Assembly: GCF_040412425.1 (NCBI RefSeq)
Contig: NC_089744.1
Coordinates: 33,379,743 to 33,443,742 of the forward strand
Source of the DNA: Macrobrachium rosenbergii
Lineage: Eukaryota > Arthropoda > Malacostraca > Decapoda > Palaemonidae
Reading direction: 5' to 3'
DNA: 64,000 nucleotides
Shown: positions 38,741 to 51,439 of the stretch, one piece after another
Layout of the letters: the number at the start of each line of letters is the position of its first letter
How positions within the stretch are numbered: position 1 is the stretch's first letter
Made by a program: the position numbers and the translations under genes
The notes under the pieces: generated by a model
Seen by the model: the letters and a program-made list of their open reading frames with translations, nothing else
Told to the model about the DNA's origin: nothing
Database searches by the model: none

Positions 38741-40092
38741 ACGTATTTTAAGTCTGATGAAATCTCTGGTTTATTGGGCCCTACCTCAGACACTTGCCGA
38801 TTGAAAGCAGAGGGGTAAATTGTTTATGAATTTTCAGAACATAAGGGATGGTTCTGTGGTGTGGAATGTAGAAAAAAAAATATACGAATCAGTATGGTAT
38901 ATCACAACAGACCCTTGATTTAAGGGTGGTTCCTTGGTTGTCAGGACAGTTTATTACCAATATCCTTTTTACTGTTTGGTAGGGTACCAATGTTTTGACT
39001 TTGAGTTGTGTTCTTCCTGTGGAAAGCTGACTCGCTGAGGTAATTGAAACATGGTTCACAAGCTATCTGTTGTACAGGCCTGAAATCTGTTGAAATGCTT
39101 GACTTGCTAAGAATTGCCTTGCAAGAGAGCTCTCCCTAGTAATGAATTTTGTGTACCAGTAGACCTTCCTTTTTGTAAAATAGTATTGAGTACTGGTTAC
39201 TAGATTCTTGCATTTGACTGGTTATTCCTTTGTTTGGATAGAACATCAGTAATAGATTCCTTCTCGATAAGAGACTGCTGTAAATACAATTTTAATTATA
39301 GTGATGTTGCAGCAAAGCAGATCTCTAAATTATTTTATTGGTAAGAGTGTTTGCCTTAGTCTTATACTGAAGCCACAGTCTGTCTCTGTGAAAGTTGCTT
39401 TGCAGGATGATTGTTTAGACAGTTCTGTGAAACTGGTCTTCACCATACATCAAAATACTCACAACTTCCATACCATTCATAATTTTGATTTAGAATTGTA
39501 ACTTCATCTGGTAACCCCAGAGCTCTTGCTTTTCCAGAACAGTTCCCTTAAGGTTTGTGCTTGTAAAATTTAGATGTAACAGTCCTGATGAGTAGCAAAA
39601 GACAACCTTACCTGTCAGTGTTTTTCATGACAAAATAATCTGCTTAGAGTTAGCCTCATATGGAACAGAATACAGTTTCAGGTTGAATAAATTGTCTAAT
39701 TATTACAACATTAACAAGAATGCAAAGCTGGTGAATGACATTTGTAGTACTTACAGAATTACTAAACATTTCATTCACCAGCTTTGTAATCTTCTAAAAG
39801 TTGTAATAATTACTATGTATTTCAGGAAGTTTGAGTCATCATTTTTTGCCAGTATCTTTCAAACCAGTCGATTGATTGACATGGTACTTTGAAACAGAGT
39901 TTCTCACCTACCCAAATTTTTTATAAAAAATTCCATGTCCAAACACAGATTTTAAAGGCACTTTACTCTTGAATTTTAGGACATAGCCAAGCCTAGCCAG
40001 TCAAGATTTATGAAATCACTCGGATAAGCACTCTTGGGGTACTTATCCCTCCTATCACCCACCCTTCCTCATACTTTAAACCTCTGTTCCTC

Positions 40093-40203
<111 letters not shown>

Positions 40204-41404
40204 GTAATTTTTCAACTGAGCAATGTAGGATGAAATGAACTAAAGACCTACACGGTTATTCAGAATTTAGGGGTTTCCAAAATCTTTGTAGATGGAATGT
40301 CGGGTTACACGACAGGTATCCAGTAACTACAGAAAAAGTTATCTCATCACTGTACAGAGTTACGGCTTACATATTGAAATGGTTATAAACTCTTCTGTGA
40401 TTACAATCCATTATTTTTTATTATATGTGTGGAACAATGAATTTAGAATAAACATGAAATAATTTTCCATCACAAAATTAGGCAAACAAAATAAAAACAA
40501 TCACATTCATGAAGAAAGTAACATATGCTATGGGGTGTAACGACGTCAAGGAAGAGTAGGGAGAAGAATGGTGGAGTTGAAGAGGAAAGGGGAAGGGGGG
40601 TAGTGAGGAATTTACTGTAAGTAGATACTCATAACAACTTCAGTAGTTATCACGCTTGTATGCTTGAAAGTGTTAATCAGTTTACTCTTGAATTTGATGG
40701 GGTAGCCAGCAAAGTGCCTGAAAAAGCTGAATTTGGAAATCAAATTTATTACCAAAAATTAGTTGATGGTGTGAAAAACACCATTGGAGAGTACACACCA
40801 ATCCATCAATTAATTTGAAAGATATTAGCAAAAAACAATGACTCAAACTTCCTGAAATACATGGTAGATCCAATTTATTCAACCTGAAATTGGAGTTTGT
40901 TCCATATGAGGCTAGCCAAAACAAAATGCAACAATAGTCCTTCATAGCTTCCATAGTACTTGACGAGGCAGTTAAGAGGTAAGGCTTGGTGCTCAGCAAA
41001 AACTTAGTGTGGATGGCGAAGAGGTGAAGTTATTATAAAATGTAACTTTGATAATGTTTACACAGATGGTTAGCAATTCTGAAGAATATTCAGACTAGAG
41101 AAAGGGGAATATTGTAAATTAGTTTAACGCACAGTCATATTTCCAGACTCGTATGGTTTTGCAGAAGGATTTGTTCCTAAAATTGACTAAGTGAATATAA
41201 GAGCTAGGTAAAAAAGTAGTTAATAGACAGATAAGTAGTACCAGACAAAAGAGAACTGATGAAAAGTAAAAGGTAGAAAGCAGTGCAGCTGGGGCTGCAG
41301 GGTACACCCCAATTTCTACTTGATTAACAGAGATAGTCAAAACTTTTTCCTCCATTGTAAAAAGTTTACTAGTAATTAGAGAGGAAAGAAGGCTTGATCT
41401 ATTG

Positions 41405-42290
41405 CAGTGGTTCCCAAACTTTTTAGCAGGTGACCCCAATCATGCTCCTCCAGCCATAACCGCAACCCCACTGGTTTTATGCAGTGTATATAAATATATA
41501 ATTTTTGTTGCATATTACTATATTACTGACTGCAGGCTGTAAAAGCAAAGAACAAGTATAATTTTCTTGTAAGAGGTGCTGTAAGGCTGAAAAAAAAGAG
41601 ACAAAATGAACATGATTAAATTTAATTCACTTAAATATGAACATTTTCATCAGAAAAATTTGTTACATTCTACAAAGGCAAACTAAAGATAAGACTGTTT
41701 CTTATCAACTGGTAACTGATTTCAATGGGAGCCTTGGGGCTGGATTTCACTGGTAAGTTTGTCCATTCGTGACTCAATTGTAGAAAGTGCTACTCTTAAA
41801 TCACCTTCAGGCAGCAACCGATTTCTGCTTTTTGTTTTGATGGCAGCTAGGGATGCGCACCCTGAGTCACACAAATAGGTTATAGCGAACGGCAACAACA
41901 CTTTCTTAGCCTCCCTTCCAAGGACTGGCATCTCCTTCTTCATAGCAGTCCAGAACATTCCTAGTGATTGTTGCTGAAAGTTGAAGCAGAAAGAGTTTCA
42001 TCATGTTTTGCCTCGATTAGCTCCTCTTGCAGATTTTGAATGGAAGATTCTTCCTCTGAAAGGTCTTCGACATCGACATTGAAGGGTCTGCGCACCCATT
42101 TGTATGTCATGCAACTCTTCAGCCAGAGTATACTTCTCAAACTCCCCACTCAGCTTTTCAAGGTGCTCAACAATGGTACTTTGTATGTCCAGAAGTGAGG
42201 CGTCTTCTTCGTCTTCCAGAAGAAGGTTCAAGAGTGGACATGGATGATTCATGTTCGGAGGACACAAGATTCTGTTCACCTAGCAAACCA
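41405..42290 (-). pseudogene. hAT transposase relic (ZBED5-like)
   Basis: Read on the minus strand, this holds the C-terminal part of a hAT-superfamily transposase of the ZBED5/SCAND3-like group. Frame one (41722-41958) has FWTAMKKEMPVLGREAKK, LLPFAITYLCDSGCAS and AIKTKSRNRLL, the hAT dimerisation region. Frame two (41961-42149) has YKWVRRPFNVDVEDLSEEE. Frame three (42001-42279) has an EHLEKLSGEFEKY helix. The three should be contiguous, so at least two frameshifts or stops break it. The low-coordinate end, CAGTGGTTCCCAAACTTTTT at 41405, looks like a hAT terminal inverted repeat. No matching opposite end was found, so the 5' part (BED finger, catalytic core) is lost. Confidence 0.85.
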
Positions 42291-43404
42291 GTACAACACT
42301 CAGGGACACCAGCATTAAACATACATTATTAAAATTTTCTACATAAAAATGTATACATGAGTAGATTTATGAAGCCAGCAAAGCTGCTTATAAATGTCTT
42401 GAGACAGTATTGGTGGTTAGGACATTTGCATTAAAATTATAATACCTAAGAAATATAGCATATGCTGAAAACATCTCATAATAGGGAATTCATATATTTT
42501 GATGTGAGACTTGTGAGTGCTTGGTGTCCCCAGGGTTGGGAAAGGATGTTATATTGAAAGCACATCACTCGTAACTTCCATGATCAGATGATACTCTGCT
42601 TACCTGGCACGTACTGTATTATTCACTTCTGTAGCGTGGATTGCTGACAGGAAATTGGTTCCCCTAACAAGCTTTGGCATGTTTAGGTGAAGGTTTAGCA
42701 TTTTTACTCAGCCAAAATCCCATGTCCCCGCAGGATACTGCATCACATTTGGATTCAGTAAGAAGTAAGAAAGGGTACAAAAGCCTTCTTTGCATGATAT
42801 TGGAGCTGATGTTGACTCCAGGCAATTATGCATCTGTCTTTTCATTGAAGCATCTGTGGAGGCTGCTCCCATGACAATGCTGTGCACATAATCCAAATTG
42901 TCATGAGGTAAATCAGTTATACTAAAAGGCTCAAAACTGAATCGGAGTACTATTGTTTTTACTCCTCAGAATCTTTATTTCACCCTCTTTTGTTTAGGGG
43001 TTAATCTCTCTACTAATGCTGTATTTTCCTTACAGTGTTGATAGCAGGTAACTAGAATTTTGATTTTGTACAAAACTGAAATACTGTTGAGCTTGGTATG
43101 AATTGTCTGCTTTGGACCAAAAAAAATGTTCATATAAATTTCAGATTAATTCAGATATAGCTGTTACACTCATTGCCAATTCATTTTAAATAACTGAAGT
43201 ATATTGTCTTGTTTTGTCGTAGATTTCAGTAAGTCTTTAGCTTTACTAATAATCTAGTTTACAGCTTTCTAAATTAGGCCTGAAGTGGCTATGCAGGAGT
43301 TTGGAATTACTACATGGTGGAATAAATGTGGTTAAATAATCCAAACTGAAGCAGCCATTTAACCTAAGACCTTAGCTCTCTTGCTCTCTGATGCATGCTC
43401 TCAG

Positions 43405-43503
43405 TTTATCGCCGACCGTGGACCCGGCGCGACCCCGTCACTGGTGTGGGGGTTTTGTGCTGGGATCTCCACGCACCACGCTTTGCACCAATTAAGAGGA
43501 AAG
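43405..43503 (+). CDS. Candidate Jupiter cassette exon
   Basis: A 99-nt GC-rich island in AT-rich intron 4. It has a good acceptor (TCTCTTGCTCTCTG...CTCTCAG|TT) and donor AAAG|GTAACA. It is phase 1 at both ends, exactly what the flanking Jupiter exons 4 and 5 need, and has no stop in that phase. It would add 33 basic residues, YRRPWTRRDPVTGVGV... ending in APIKRK, between residues 209 and 210. The peptide is not one I can match with certainty to a known Jupiter isoform. Composition, phase and open frame support it; alternatively it is a chance GC-rich patch. Confidence 0.45.
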
Positions 43504-44985
43504 GTAACACTGGTAGCCTTGGTCTGTGCTCCCGTTCCCCAATTTTAAGTTTTCACTTTATTTTTTTTTTTTTTTCGTGAATTGCAGCTGACCCAACCTT
43601 ACGTGGTTACCAATTGGCAGACACATGAATGCAGTTTGCCATTGGATTATTTTGCTTAATTCATTGTAGGTATTAAACAGCCAACAAAATTACTCCTTTG
43701 TTATAGAGCGAATGATTTATATTGTATGGATAGATATTAAATGATAGTTAAGGAAAAGATGAACCCAATCCTGTGACCAGGTTTTTCTTTCCTTTTTTGT
43801 CCTTACACCTGTAAATGTTAACTGACCATTGATTTCACAGTGCCTGCACAGACTACTGGCTGCTAGTGGATCTTACTTTTTGTTGTATTTATAATAATAT
43901 ACCAACACATTCCTCAATTGTACATAATAGATTGCTTTTTTAATTTAATTCCACTGACAGATGCTGTAGATTTGTATAAATTTAAGTACAATTCAATTAG
44001 TTTTTGGATTAGCTTATCTCCTGATGCTTGACTCATTATGTAGCATGTGTAGTTTTAATTGTCTTTTGACTTGGTTTATGATTGAGGAGTGTTGTACAGT
44101 ATTACACAGTGTACTATGTAATGGTGGTGGCAGTGTAAAGAGTAAACTAACAGGTTTTGAGTTGAAACTGCATTTGGTGGCAGTATTATCTGATAGAAAA
44201 TTTCTAACATTTTAAGAAAACGTGAAAAGCATTGTTAATGAAAATTTCTATTTAAAATAAAGTGGTGGTAGTAATAATATCACTATTTTAGTAGTAAATC
44301 CTGCCAGGGTATCAAGTGGGTAGCCTTGCCTATATGTTAAATGAGAATTTGTCAGAAAGTACTTCCATATACAGCTCTCATATCTCTGCCAATTTTCAAC
44401 TGAACGGAAATGCTAGAAAAATATTTGTGATGACAGAATGCATGGCATGGTTGCTTTTAACCAAGACCTAACACACCTAAGTTGTATGTTTTTGTGTAAT
44501 AAAGGTTTTTGATTGCTTTATTAAATATTGGACTTTATTAAATAGTTAGGTAATCTTTTAGTTGGTTTTTAAATAACTATAAGACAGCAGAACCTCTTGT
44601 TAAAGAAGTCACCATAAGAGAGCATGGTGTTTTGTACAGCAGGGTAATACAGTATGCTACTAGAGTCAGTATCATTTAGGATACTGAGGCTATGAAGAGG
44701 TGAAACCATGCAGGTTACCCATTTTTAACTACAGTAGATAGCAACCCTAGATAGTATTATACTAAAATATCTGTACTAAATTGCTTTTCAAGCATCAGTG
44801 TTCAACATAGTAAATAATATAAAGTTTCATTTTTCAAGTTCTGATGGCAAGGGAGGGCATCATTGAGAATGTATACATATTCTCATCTTTATTTGGTTTT
44901 GTTTTAAGCATTAATATTGCATAATGGACAGGTGGGCAAAATTGATAATCTCTTGGGTGTTGGTAGTATATAAGTGAAATATATT

Positions 44986-45101
44986 TATCACTGCAGAATT
45001 TAGCATGGTAGCCAAGGTGATTGCAAATACTGTACAGTACTGTTATCACTGCAGAATTTAGCATGGTAGACAAGGTGATTGCAAATACTGTACAGTACTG
45101 T
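44986..45101 (+). repeat. Exact 58-bp tandem duplication
   Basis: Two adjacent 58-bp copies (44986-45043 and 45044-45101) beginning TATCACTGCAGAATTTAGCA differ at one base (GCC versus GAC). Such high identity implies a recent event. Confidence 0.95.
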
Positions 45102-45186
45102 AGTCTGAAAATTTTTAAGACAAAACTGTAAACAGTGACATCTCAGTATTCAAGGACAGCATATTCTGCATAGTCATATAAAGGCT

Positions 45187-45242
45187 TTTATTTTTATATA
45201 TTGTGCTCTTCAGGTTTTTATTTTTATATATTGTGCTCATCA
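45187..45242 (+). repeat. Short tandem duplication
   Basis: The motif TTTTATTTTTATATATTGTG followed by CTC occurs twice, about 30 bp apart. Confidence 0.85.
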
Positions 45243-46366
45243 CAGTGAGGGGTTTAGAAGTGGGTATACTCATTTATTCCCAGTTTACTCCTTACTGGGA
45301 CTTGTAACCTTATTGATTCATGAAAGTGTTGATACTCTAATGCAAAATGCAAAAAATTGCTGATAAGCATTTAGTTTCACTAAATAGGTGGCAGCAGGGT
45401 ATGCTGTAAGTCTAGATTTTTTAAAATCTGTAATTTGTCAGGTGTGACATTTCTGTTACAGTACAGATACAAATGGTACTATGGGGAATAGATTTTTACT
45501 TGAAAGAAATTGATGTTTTAGCTTTGTATTTGATGTATAAAAAAATATATGAAAGTTGAATAGTAGTAATGCCCCCATGTACACTACCAGGACATGAGGA
45601 CAATTTCATATTGTCTCACGGTTTTTGATGATAGGCTAAATGGACCATTGAAATGGCAAAAATTGGAAAAAAAGTTAAATATTCCATTAATTGTATTTAA
45701 GCAGCATAATTAAATACTCAACTTCACTATTCGTACCTACATACTAAATACATGGCTGAAGAAGAACTAACATTGATGCCTTCTTTGGATTGTTTGGACT
45801 TACGTCAGTCACTGCATTGAGTGACCGCTATGATGTTTTCCAAAGTCAGCCTAGGTATTTTTGCTATTGCTCTTTAATTGAATATTTCATAGATTATGTT
45901 AAGAATCCCTTTGTCAGTGATAGCGTGGGATTCATGTATTGTAATCAGTGCATTTTTGCAAGCAATTGTTCCAATAGTAGTTATCCAAAGTGTATACAAG
46001 TGTGTTGTCCACACTGTCATGCAAGTGTCCAAATTGTAAGTTGACATTTTTCAAGAGTCATGTTACTTCAGTGTTTTGTCTGGTTTGGTATAATGCTGCT
46101 ATTATCAGACAATATATATTCAGATGGCCTAATATAAAAGTTGGCTTTTGTGAACTGTCCTATGAATATTTCTCATGTAGTTTCAGCTTGCAACTTTGTT
46201 TAGGAAATTCCAATAGAAATGTGTAATTCATAAGATTCAAAAGTTTCAAATCAGTGTATTGGTGGTGTTTTGTCTTGATGACACTACGTATTGCAGGTAA
46301 TATTGACATTTCCATACCATTTCTAAATATTTACCCTGTTTCTTGGTAATTTTCTCTTGTCCATAG

Positions 46367-46500
46367 CTAACCCTATTGGCAATGAAACTCCTGAACCCAA
46401 GACACCCGAGGTCAAGACACCGGAGCAGCCCCAGCCACAAATTCAACAGCAGCAGAGGCAGCGTGTTCCCCCTGGTGGATTTTCTTCCAAATTGTGGTAG
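46367..46500 (+). CDS. Jupiter terminal exon
   Basis: After the acceptor TTGTCCATAG, the exon's first two bases CT complete Ala210 with the G left by exon 4. The peptide NPIGNETPEPKTPEVKTPE follows, with three TPE repeats that are likely proline-directed kinase sites. A Gln-rich stretch then leads to RVPPGGFSSKLW and the TAG stop at 46498. An RVPPGG..S..LW ending is the signature C-terminus of insect Jupiter, which fixes both identity and stop. The overlapping minus-strand frame is a shadow. Summed over the five exons the coding length is 762 nt, 253 residues plus stop. Confidence 0.93.
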
Positions 46501-48400
46501 ATTTGTCCATCCTACTAATCCAAGACAGAGGTGGCATTATGCATTGAACATGACATGAACTGTATTAGGCTACTACTACAAATAGAACATTACTACTACT
46601 GTACTGTTACTACTCACTGGTCAAATTTCAGTGTAATGAATACTAATCTCATGCTGATAACTTTTAAATAGATTTCTAGCTATGTGTATCTTTTAGTGTT
46701 AGCTTATTAAGTAACCTATCTTTGGAACATCAGACTAATAAGAGGAGGAATTTGGTTTCCTCTGGAAACTAACAGGTAATGATTTTACTTGTGTGGCATG
46801 TGTTTTAAGCTCTTAGTTTAAACTACCAAAACTACCACAGCTCAAACTTTTATTTTTAAAAGATAAATATTAATTCTTAATTCTTAAGTAACAATGTTAA
46901 AGCACATTCCAAACCTGACCAAAGAAAGTTCAACACCCTTGTAATAAATTCACCGCAAATGGGTCAATTTTAGTGTGTAAGAGAGTATTACATAACAGAA
47001 AGTTGCCCAGAAAACTAATGAGGCTTCAAGTATATTTAGTTGCCCATCAGTTCAGTGGTTTAAAGGTGTTACTTTTAATTGCCAAATCTTTCCCATTTTG
47101 TTTGTTTTCCCACCTTTACTCATATCATGCTCTTTAGAACCAGTTGTTGAGTTTTAGGTAAAACTTGTCATAGTGTTCAGGTGAAGGTGGTTTTTTAAAT
47201 ATAGATTTGTGGTAGCAGTAAAGTTGATAGGTTGCGCTGTTGTACTTTTGTCTTTAGTTATATATAACTTCATTACTGTATGCATGTTGCTCAATGATAA
47301 ATATCCTGGGGAAAGCTAGGAAGCCTGTTAGGCAATTCCATTATTTAATGGCTTTTTATTGGAAGTTTTCTTTATTGTATTCATAATAAAGGAGCCCATC
47401 CATTTCATATAGATTAAGGAAAAATTCTCACTAGGAGTGAAATGAGAATCGTCAAAGTAATTTGAACGATCATGTGCCTAATGCTCCATCCGTACTTATA
47501 CAGTGTGTGTAAAATTGTCATCTTGTCTTGTGTTTGGTAGATGAAATAATTTTTTTTAATTACTTTGATGTATTGCAAGGTATTTTCCTTTAGCAAACCT
47601 TTTCTTTTCCCCTCATGCACCCTTTCCATAACTTTAGAGGTGTATTCCATCAAGTCTGTGATAATTTGTATGGCCTTCGTTCTCTGGAGATCTGAGCTTC
47701 ACAAACATGGAAGCTAATCCTAGCAGAACCAGCAACAATTTTTTTCTAATTAGAATATATTGTTCGCTGCCCTGTGGATTGCTTTTGATGATGATTGCAG
47801 TATCTACTGAGTACTCTGGGTAACTGTTATTGCTGGAAGGGTCATGGCACGAATTTGGGTTTCTAATGAACTCCATTTTTTACAACTGGCTCCATTTGGC
47901 TGTAGCAGAAATCAGTTTGTATTAATTTTAATAAACCTAATTATGTAAAAGTACTAGACTTGTTTCTATACCCATATAAAGTCCTTGTTCCAAGAGCAAA
48001 AGATACCATGCACAGTAGCAATTATAATTAATAGTTATTACCATTCTGATCTAAAGGAATAATTAAGAGTACAGTATATTTTTAGAAGCAAAGATTTTTT
48101 CCCCTATCCTGTGGTGTAGAGTTTTGCTCTTCTATTTGATGGCCATTAAACAGAGTAGTTAAATTTGTCCCATAAAGTTTGTGGGAACTGGTTAAAAGCA
48201 ACCCCCCAAAATATTAATTTTTTCCTGGCTAACTCTTGACACCCCTCCCTGGAATGTCCTCATGCTGTACAGTGTATTGTTGTCCACAAAGTATCCATAA
48301 ATAAGCTGTTACCTAATTATATATAACAGTAATGAGTATTACTCTTTTTAGTGTACAGTACAGTACTGTATACTTGTGAGAGAGAGAAAACAATACCTAG
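46501..48400 (+). other. Jupiter 3'UTR and flank
   Basis: AT-rich sequence with almost no repeats. AATAAA signals occur at 46943-46948, 47385-47390 and 47930-47935, giving candidate 3'UTRs of about 0.45, 0.9 and 1.45 kb. Which is used cannot be told. Two minus-strand open frames at 47414-47876 overlap in different frames, match nothing I know and are left out. Confidence 0.55.
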
Positions 48401-48559
48401 TTTTCTTGAAGGGTTCTAATTTTCTCAGGCATTTACAGCAGCAGCTTTGGAAGGACTGATCAGAGAGGCAGACACTTTGCTATCGTGTAGACATCCCGGG
48501 ATTATATATGTAATCAACGGATAGGTTTGTTTAAAAGCAAATGGATGTTACAGACTAAA

Positions 48560-48842
48560 TACACACACAAAACAAAGCCACTACAACACCTTCTAAAAAC
48601 ATAACAAACATCTCACACGTCTCGAACTCTCGCCATAGCAGCAATAACTTTCGCTGCTGGGAAGAAAGGGCGTTGGGTCGGGTATGATACATGAAACATA
48701 CGTACCGGGTCTAAGCGATGTCAGGCAGAGCAGCCGATCGAGACCACAGGTCTACCCCAAAGCCAAATCAAAAAGTCCTTTTAGGTCGTGCTTACCCCAT
48801 ACAAAAATGGGAATAAAAGCACGTTAAAAGAAGAAGAAGAAG
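48560..48842 (+). mobile_element. SINE-like repeat with AAG tail
   Basis: The body holds CTCGAACTCTCGCC, GCCGATCGAGACCACAGGTC and CCCCAAAGCCAAATC. The 3' end is GGTCGTGCTTACCCCATAC, AAAAATGGGAATAAAAGCAC and GTTAAAAG, followed by (AAG)n. An AAG tail after this type of end is familiar from I/Nimb-clade LINEs and SINEs that borrow their 3' ends (family assignment is inference). No coding frame. Confidence 0.6.
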
Positions 48843-50015
48843 ATTTGGCAGGAAGGATATGGTTGAAAATAGTTTAGTTTTAGGTTCATCATGAGGAAAA
48901 AATAGCTTTTAGGAGCTTGACCAAAACACATATTTGTATAATCTTTCTGGTTAATGCTAAACTCATGAAATAATGAGTGAAGGCTCATAGATACAAAAAT
49001 TATACAGATACAAATTATTATCCTGCTTGACCTGAATGTCAACTTACAAGGGCCATGCAAGTTTAGGAGATTACTTGGTCTTTAATGATCTTTACTGCAA
49101 GTCTAATTTTGGTAACAGGCCAAACGAAAACATTGATTAGAATGGTCTGGGCCCTGACTGATACCCAGTTTAGAATATATTTGTTCCAGCACAAATACTA
49201 CCATATGCTTTCATATACTATATAGAGCAATCCATGTGCATCACTATGCTCTGCTGTTTTAGACTTGTCTTTACAAAAACAAAATCCTGTCGCTACCTGG
49301 AACCCCCTAGGTTGACCCAAGCTGCCTTCCATTTGCACTGCCAGCCATGCTTGCATAGGACGTGCTGGTTGACTTGTTGCACTCATGTAATCTCTCATTT
49401 GTAAATTTTTGGGGTTTTTCATTCCTTGTCTCCTAGAGTAGGAGATATATTTTGTTAGTTTCTGTGTGGAGAACCACTTTCCTCAATATGGTAGTGTTTT
49501 CGTGTTACACAGTGTCCCCCAACATGAGTGCTTGATCATGATATCAGGCATAGTTGTTCAGTTGCACTCATGAGATTGGGCATAGTTGTTCAATCACGCT
49601 CACTGGTGCTTGAAAACCAAAACAGTGCTTAGTTTTTAGTTGTCTGGTTTGGTGAAACAAATTCAATAACGTGGCTGAAGCATATTAGCAATGTACTGCA
49701 CTTGTTAGTGTTATTCTGTGATTTTTACTATTGTTATTCTTGGCAAAATAGATAGTGCAGTATCACACAATCAGGGTCTTGTGCCTTTGTTCCTCCCACA
49801 CGTGATTGTTAGAGAACCTTCTCTTTCTTCCAGTGGTGTATGAAGAGAAACGAATCCATTCCCAGTGCTTGTTTTATGTAGTTAGTGTATGTTGTTTAGT
49901 TGTTCTGGGAGAGTTTTCCCAAGTTTTGGAGACAAACTACCTGTTAAGACCCATGCATTCAAGGCCTAGCACTGCATTCCTGTGAGTTACCCGAGTTCCT
50001 GTCCTTCCCGTAACC

Positions 50016-50790
50016 ATGGAAGAGAACGGGAAGACCAAGCTATGGCGATGCCTGGGCAAAGACAAGCCTTGTGGGAAATTCATGTCGACTGTGGACGTTG
50101 ATCCCCATTCTGTTCTTCATGTAAGGGTCAGGTATGTTCCTGGGAGTCCACCTGCGGAAAAATACGACTGGAAATGCAAGAAGCAGCCTACTTCAGTCTC
50201 CAGAGAACCGTCCCCATTCGTTCTTTCTTCCACCTGTCACTACCGATACAAGTGCCTCTCCACTATTCATCACACCAGGTAGGAATATTGTTCCTCCCGC
50301 TCTCTCCAACCCTAAAAAGAAACCTCCAACATTGTCATCCCTGTGGCAGGTTCTTAAGAGAGAGTTTCAAGATGGCCATGGCACAGAACCAAAAGAGAAG
50401 AGCATGAGTGGGAGAGGCACTGGACTGGACTCTCCCTATAGCCCGTCCTAGCACATGGAGGAACATTTAAGAGCAGTTCGAACGGCCAGAAGAGACGGAG
50501 ATCATCATCTACGGAAAACGACCGTTCCCACAGACATACTTTTGAGCACAGGAAGCGACAACAGCCTCATTCATCCTCCAAGACAAGGAACTTCTCTAGG
50601 AGCAGCAGCTTGCAATCCTCTACAATGCTGGAATGTAGTCACTGGAGGCAATGGAAGAACCGTAGGTCGAGATACCCGTCCAGGGAGACTTCATGCTCAC
50701 GTATTACTCCCTATTCTTGTATCCCCTGTAGAATAATTTTATGGTCCTTATGCTCTCCTGTTGGCCACAGCTCTCCCACTGATATCACCT
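50016..50790 (+). pseudogene. DIRS-like gag relic, plus strand
   Basis: An ATG with an ACC context opens MEENGKTKLWRCLGKDKPCG, then KFMSTVDVDPHSV. A +1 shift then leads into CSSCKGQVCSWESTC, a CX2CX4CX6C cysteine cluster. Further on, a Ser/Arg-rich stretch (SRSSSLQSS..., WRQWKNRRSRYPSRETS) is open in shifted frames. This order resembles the gag-like first ORF of DIRS retroelements, from memory of the family rather than a search. Several frameshifts make it nonfunctional. The minus-strand relic at 51440-52230 shares the WxC-G-PCG-F start. Confidence 0.5.
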
Positions 50791-51439
50791 GTTAAAGCTG
50801 TTCCTCAACACCCTTACTACTTGACAGTAAGACTATCCATTGTTACCTAGTGTCTGGGCAATGTGCTCAAGTTCATCAGAGGTAGCACTCTAGGAAGAGC
50901 AGAGGAGAGGGTATGGCCAATGTAGGAATTTATTACTGGTTTTTAATTTACGTGAGCACTCTCCATTGCTGCTGAGGCAGGGCTGAATGTCAGATGGTTT
51001 CCTGTAGACTTTCATCTTGAAGCCATGGGGAGTGTTGGTAACACAGACATCCAAGACGGGAACGGTATATTACCAAGAGCTCTCTCACACGTGGAATGGA
51101 ATACTGATTATTCTTCAAATGATTGACGAAGTGTCTCCTCATCAGCAGCATTGATGAAAGTTTGTTTATGTACCTTAAGTACAGGCAGGCTTTGGGACCC
51201 TACTGAAGACACGCTGCTCAATAACCCCAACTGTAGAAGCTGGCGAATAGCATACCAAGGCAAGAACCCATGGCAACTCTCAATCTGAATCCATAGTCAT
51301 CCACATTGATTGATGCAGATCTCCAGCAGGTGGGCAGAGTTGCTGGGGTGGGGAGGGGGCTACCCCAAGCTGCAACCTGCACCTCATCTACTGGCACAAA
51401 GGGAGACAGGAACATGGGCACAGCTATCCCAATGTGAAC

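Noticed and set aside
47414..47876. Two adjacent minus-strand frames of about 80 codons
   Set aside because: They overlap in different frames, show no recognisable domain and lie in the likely Jupiter 3'UTR.
49198..49422. Minus-strand frame with a GFQVATGFCFCKDKSK segment resembling LINE RT
   Set aside because: The resemblance is confined to one short segment with no YxDD or PQG motif nearby; too weak to call.
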